A stretch of DNA of 64,000 nucleotides from Chitinophaga filiformis (GTDB lineage: Bacteria; Bacteroidota; Bacteroidia; Chitinophagales; Chitinophagaceae): the NCBI RefSeq assembly GCF_023100805.1, contig NZ_CP095855.1, positions 496,001-560,000 on the forward strand, written 5' to 3'. The number at the start of each line of letters is the position of its first letter. Within the stretch, counting starts at the first letter, position 1. Shown one piece after another: positions 60,465-64,000 of the stretch. Position numbers and translations under genes: made by a program. The notes under the pieces are model-generated. The model worked only from the letters and a program-made list of their open reading frames with translations. It searched no databases and was not told the DNA's origin.

Positions 60465-63400
60465 TTAGAATAACAGGTTCACACCCACAGTGATAGTCTT
60501 AGGTTGAGGCAGGGAAAAGTATGATTCTCCGGCTACCTGGCCATTTGAGCCATACAGGGATACCTCAGGATCAGCGCCACGGAATTCCTTCTTCGTTACT
60601 GTCCACAGATTCTGGCCCAGCACATATAACCTTGCACCGCTCAATACATGCGTATTGCTCAACAAATTTGATGGCAGATTATATCCCAGCGTCAATGTTT
60701 TCAGTCGCAGGAAAGACCCGTCAAACAGCTGCCTGGTAGACAATTGGTTAAACGGCATGGTCTTCCAGGAAGCGCTGGTAGCTGCCGGCGCAAGAGCCTG
60801 ATCGCCAGGCTTCTGCCAGTAATTCAGCATGTCTTTGCTCAGGTTGGAATTGGTCAGCGTTGCGTTATCCAGGGTCTGGAATTCATTCAGCATGACTTTA
60901 TTACCGTAAGAGAAGTAGAAATTAACACCAAGGTCAAATTGTTTATAACGTACCGTGTTATTGAAACCACCTGTCAGTTTCGGCATAGCATTGCCGGCTA
61001 TTATCTGGTCATTGGCGGTAGGAGTAGTGGTAGCTTTCCCGTCTTTGGTATACCATTCAGGATCTCCCGTTTGCGGATTGATCCCTTTATAATTAAGCAC
61101 ATAGAACGAGTTCAGTGCATATCCCTGTATTACCCGCTGGCCACCGAATGAACTGAGCACATAGTTTCTGCCTTCTTCATCTCTGCTATCCGAAGACAGC
61201 TTTATTACCTTGTTCTTCACAAAACCCAGGTTAAGGCTGGTGGTCCATTGAAGATCTTTTGTACGCACAGGCACTCCTGTTATTTGCAGGTCTACACCGC
61301 GGTTACGCATCTTTCCCGCGTTGCGGGTAGAAAATCCAAAACCGGTAGTAGAAGGCACCGCTTGGTACAACAGCAGGTCCTGGGAATTTTTGCTATAGTA
61401 ATCCACTGTCAATTGTATCCTGTTGTCCAGCACATTTACTGCCAGGCCGAGGTCGAATTGTTTCGTTTCCTCCCAGCCCAGGTTCAGGTTCTTGATCTGG
61501 CTTGGTCTTACTCCCGGCTGTCCTGCATAGCCGGCATCACTCGCAGAATACAGTCCCAGATAATCATAGTAGTTGATACGGTCATTACCGGTTACGCCAT
61601 AACTGGCGGTCAGTTTCATGTAATCTATAAAATGCAGTTCCTTCATAAACTGCTCCTGAGAAATGATCCAGCCACCGGATACCGCCCAGAAATTGCCGTA
61701 TTTCTTATTGGTCCCAAAACGGGAAGAACCGTCCCTGCGTAATGATCCTTCAAACAGGTATTTATCCTGGAAGCGATAGTTAGCACGGAAAATGTAAGAT
61801 TCCATGGCCCAGCGCTTACCGGTTGCAGAACCTGTGGTCACTGCGGCAGATCCCACATTGGGCAACTGGTCGTTTACGAAACCGTTACCGGTCACTTTAA
61901 TATCATCATATCTGGCTGTTTCATAGCTATATGCGGCTAACAGCGTTACATGATGGTCAGCTCCTATGCTTTTATCGTAGTTCAGGCTATTAGTGCTCAG
62001 CCATTTATTATCCTGCCAGAGGGTACGGCTGGCAGAGCCGGGCGTTGTAGTGTTGCCTGTAAGTTTCGCCGACCTGCGGATGCGTTCTTCTGTTTCCAGG
62101 AGATCGATGCCCCAGTCGGTCTTTACCCAGAGATCTTTTGTGATGTTGACCTTTGCATAGGCATTGCCTGTGTTGCGGCGGGTATAGTATTTATTGGTGC
62201 TTAAAGCAATATTGGCGAGTGTATTGGTGGTCGGATTCGCAAACTGTCCGTCGTCTGTATAGGCGGGCGTGAATGGCGTATTAAGGAATGCGGCTGTATA
62301 AGGCGGCAGGTTGTTGTTGCCACTGGCATTTCCCTCCTGGTAGATGCGGTCCATGTTTGTATAAGCCGTACTGAAATTAACGCCCAGTTGCAGGTATTTG
62401 CTGGCTGTATGCTCCAGGTTCAGTCTTCCGGATAACCTTTGCAGGTTGTTGCCGATCACGAAGTTCCCGTCATCCATATAGTTACCACCTACATAGAAAC
62501 GGGTCTTGTCGTTTCCTCCGCTGGCACCAAGTGCATAGTTGTTCGTACGGCCGGTCCTGGTAACCAGGGAAGGCCAGTCGGTGCTTTTTGCGGGGAAATC
62601 GACAGGCGCCGTTCCTTTTACTTTGGTGATGTAGTTATTGTAAAAAGTACGGTATTCATCCCCGTTCATCACCTTCAGCTTATCCGTGGGGCTTACCCAG
62701 CCGGTATAATAGTCCAGTCTGATCTGGGTTTTATTGTTCAGGGCACCTTTCTTTGTTTCTATCAGTATAACCCCATTTGAGCCCCTGGAGCCATAAATGG
62801 CGGCAGCGGCTGCATCTTTCAGTACAGTGATAGTAGCAATATCTTCCGGATTGATTTCCAGCAGCGGATTCAGGTTTGCGCCACCACCGTAAGAGGTATT
62901 GTAAATACCATCATTCAACGGCACGCCGTCCACAACAAATAGCGGCTGGCTACCAGCGGTGATGGAAGCAGTGCCCCTTACCCGGAGTAGAGAGGAATTG
63001 CCCAGCAGGCCGGAAGAATTGGTCATGTTTACCCCTGCCACCTGTCCCTGCAGCAATTGCTGGGGCGATACAGCCGGTACATTGGTGATCTGGCCGGCTT
63101 TCACAACAGATACGGCCTCGGTCGTATACCGTTGCGCCTGTTCTCCATAACCTACCACGACCACTTCAGACAGCCGGGAAGATGCGGGTTGCAGTTTTAT
63201 ATCCAGCCAGGTGACATCTGCAGCAACCTTCAGTTGACGGGATTCATATCCCACCATGGAAAACTGCAGTTCAGGCGTTCCTCCCACGCTCATGGAAAAG
63301 GAGCCGTCTGGATTAGTGGCTACACTATAGGTGGAGCCTTTAAGGTGGATCGTAACGCCGGACAGCGGTGTGCCGCTGTTGTCGGCTTTGACAGTGCCTG

Positions 63401-63479
63401 TAAGTGTCCTCATCTGCGCAAGAGCAGGCAGCACGGCCATTAATGAAAACAGATACAGGAATACTCCTTTTTTCATCAA
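60465..63479 (-). CDS. SusC/RagA-family TonB-linked outer membrane protein
   Basis: Importer of 1004 residues. Signal peptide about 1-21 (PALAQ), CarboxypepD_reg-like domain (about 24-100), TonB-box region SEVVVVGYGEQ, plug (about 120-240: VRGTASITAG, FVVDGVPLNDG), barrel to the end VNLLF. Shares the SusC core with the other two importers but differs throughout the barrel, so a different substrate is likely. No enzymes nearby. Upstream is a candidate promoter and then a terminator of a further SusD-type gene. Confidence 0.95.
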   Translation of the reverse strand: MMKKGVFLYLFSLMAVLPALAQMRTLTGTVKADNSGTPLSGVTIHLKGSTYSVATNPDGSFSMSVGGTPELQFSMVGYESRQLKVAADVTWLDIKLQPASSRLSEVVVVGYGEQAQRYTTEAVSVVKAGQITNVPAVSPQQLLQGQVAGVNMTNSSGLLGNSSLLRVRGTASITAGSQPLFVVDGVPLNDGIYNTSYGGGANLNPLLEINPEDIATITVLKDAAAAAIYGSRGSNGVILIETKKGALNNKTQIRLDYYTGWVSPTDKLKVMNGDEYRTFYNNYITKVKGTAPVDFPAKSTDWPSLVTRTGRTNNYALGASGGNDKTRFYVGGNYMDDGNFVIGNNLQRLSGRLNLEHTASKYLQLGVNFSTAYTNMDRIYQEGNASGNNNLPPYTAAFLNTPFTPAYTDDGQFANPTTNTLANIALSTNKYYTRRNTGNAYAKVNITKDLWVKTDWGIDLLETEERIRRSAKLTGNTTTPGSASRTLWQDNKWLSTNSLNYDKSIGADHHVTLLAAYSYETARYDDIKVTGNGFVNDQLPNVGSAAVTTGSATGKRWAMESYIFRANYRFQDKYLFEGSLRRDGSSRFGTNKKYGNFWAVSGGWIISQEQFMKELHFIDYMKLTASYGVTGNDRINYYDYLGLYSASDAGYAGQPGVRPSQIKNLNLGWEETKQFDLGLAVNVLDNRIQLTVDYYSKNSQDLLLYQAVPSTTGFGFSTRNAGKMRNRGVDLQITGVPVRTKDLQWTTSLNLGFVKNKVIKLSSDSRDEEGRNYVLSSFGGQRVIQGYALNSFYVLNYKGINPQTGDPEWYTKDGKATTTPTANDQIIAGNAMPKLTGGFNNTVRYKQFDLGVNFYFSYGNKVMLNEFQTLDNATLTNSNLSKDMLNYWQKPGDQALAPAATSASWKTMPFNQLSTRQLFDGSFLRLKTLTLGYNLPSNLLSNTHVLSGARLYVLGQNLWTVTKKEFRGADPEVSLYGSNGQVAGESYFSLPQPKTITVGVNLLF

Positions 63480-63522
63480 ACAGATTTTAATTTAATGCAG
63501 GAAGCAGCATTAGTGATAGTAC

Positions 63523-63553
63523 CAAGATTAAAATACCACATCCGTGGTCTAAA
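63523..63553 (-). promoter_or_regulatory. Candidate promoter of the third SusCD operon
   Basis: Reverse strand: TTTA (63553-63550), exact 19-base spacer, TAATCTTG (63530-63523, one mismatch to TANNTTTG). Start predicted near 63518, leader of about 40 bases. Confidence 0.35.
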
Positions 63554-63694
63554 TGCGGTCAATTGTCCCCGTGTCTTTATTATTTTGAAAATAGCCAATC
63601 AGCTAAAAGTACCACAAGATATAAAAATTCTTAAAAAGATATACGGATGTGTGGTTTAACATGTAGTTATTCAAAAAATGAAACTCTCCGGATC

Positions 63695-63723
63695 AAAAAA
63701 GGGCTCGTTATATAACAAGCCCT
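63695..63723 (-). terminator. Terminator of the SusD-like_2 gene at the right edge
   Basis: GGGCT-C-GTT-ATAT-AAC-A-AGCCC stem followed by six T on the minus strand (A6 at 63695-63700). Confidence 0.8.
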
Positions 63724-63748
63724 CAGAATACATACATATACGTTATAA

Positions 63749-64000
63749 TTAATTAGCGTCCCACCAGACCTTATCGTAAACCCGTTTAGCACCCGGGAAC
63801 TTTGGATTCCTGGTGATTTCCGAGGTCGGATATAGTAACCGCTGCGGCATCCGGCCGGCAGGCAGCACGGATGCCTGCGAACGAACCAGGAAGGAAGGAT
63901 AACCGGTACGGCGCCATTCTGTCCATGCCTCGAAGTTCTGGTTTCCGCACATGGCAAAGTATTTCTGGGTGATGATGGCTTTTACCTGCGCTTCGGTACC
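63749..64000 (-). CDS. C-terminal 83 residues of a SusD-like_2 lipoprotein (partial at right edge)
   Basis: Frame enters from the right edge and stops at TAA 63751-63749. The visible part reads GTEAQVKAIITQKYFAMCGNQ, then EAWTEWRRTGYPSF, LYPTSEI and the final KVWWDAN, the end of a SusD-like_2 protein, similar in kind to the window's first SusD gene (3368-4759). Its SusC partner must lie to the right of the window, and together they form a fourth nutrient-uptake locus. Confidence 0.88.
   Translation of the reverse strand, partial: GTEAQVKAIITQKYFAMCGNQNFEAWTEWRRTGYPSFLVRSQASVLPAGRMPQRLLYPTSEITRNPKFPGAKRVYDKVWWDAN

Noticed and set aside
63535..63656. Inverted repeat ACCACATCCGT / ACGGATGTGTGGT around the third SusC promoter
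   Set aside because: Arms are 100 bases apart with a 2-base offset; too weak to call an operator without comparative evidence.
1..64000. tRNA, rRNA, transposase and prophage genes
   Set aside because: None could be recognised by eye on either strand; a dedicated covariance-model or profile scan was not possible.

Overview
The window looks like a chromosomal segment of a Bacteroidota bacterium, most likely a Chitinophaga-like member of the Chitinophagaceae. The evidence is three SusC/SusD outer-membrane pairs plus the end of a further SusD-type gene, a secreted lectin/PKD protein with a gliding-motility-type (type IX secretion) C-terminal domain, a MoxR/DUF58/BatA operon, and promoters of the Bacteroidota form TANNTTTG with weak or absent Shine-Dalgarno sequences. 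No rRNA, tRNA, CRISPR array, prophage, transposase or integrase was recognised. The species assignment is inference.

Layout. 1-8 kb: tail of an unknown gene, a SusC/SusD pair (+), a SIMPL-domain protein (-) and the T9SS-type lectin/PKD protein (+). 8-17 kb: mfd, a ferredoxin reductase-like flavoprotein, and a minus-strand run of an unknown 10-12-TM protein, dtd, a MazG-like pyrophosphohydrolase, a YihY/BrkB protein and glyS. 17-23 kb: arfB-like release factor, a flippase, a metallo-beta-lactamase-fold hydrolase and a large TolB-propeller/barrel protein carrying a dead peptidase-like domain. 23-26 kb: a four-gene envelope operon (membrane protein, HTH_34 regulator, creD, dgkA) with two matching palindromic operator candidates. 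26-30 kb: class III aminotransferase, gamma-carbonic anhydrase, two tiny paralogous lipoproteins, rsgA, then a 420-bp field of hairpin repeats. 30-34 kb: moxR, DUF58, BatD-like and BatA genes. 34-44 kb: small conserved genes, GNAT, cyclophilin, gcvH, VanZ, a CDF transporter, an OmpA lipoprotein, prfA, an amidohydrolase, a MscS channel, a cysteine-free thioredoxin-like protein, a MerR regulator and an M23 peptidase. 44-54 kb: alaS, a cysteine-motif membrane protein, a double-PDZ protein, an aldehyde dehydrogenase, gatB and a TlpA-like lipoprotein. 54-64 kb: two SusC/SusD pairs (-) and the C-terminus of a SusD-like_2 protein running off the right edge.

How it fits together. Most of the middle is housekeeping: translation (glyS, alaS, gatB, prfA, dtd, arfB, rsgA), transcription-coupled repair (mfd) and envelope maintenance (creD, dgkA, OmpA lipoprotein, M23 peptidase, MscS, flippase). 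The two ends are nutrient-uptake loci. None of the SusC/SusD pairs has a glycoside hydrolase, peptidase, sulfatase or sigma/anti-sigma pair beside it inside the window, so their substrates cannot be inferred.

Most worth a second look: (1) a perfect 8-bp-arm palindrome before creD and a sister palindrome lying on the promoter of the operon that encodes an HTH_34 regulator; (2) a dispersed hairpin repeat family (GGCTCC-GGCA-GGAGCC followed by CGTGTTTGTAGC and short GC palindromes) at 7.8, 29.6-30.0 and 58.95 kb; (3) a tandem pair of about 50-residue lipoproteins sharing a TGCP motif; (4) a thioredoxin-fold protein with no cysteine; (5) a propeller/barrel protein whose peptidase-like domain has lost HExxH. 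All coordinates come from reading the sequence by eye; no alignments or database searches were run.
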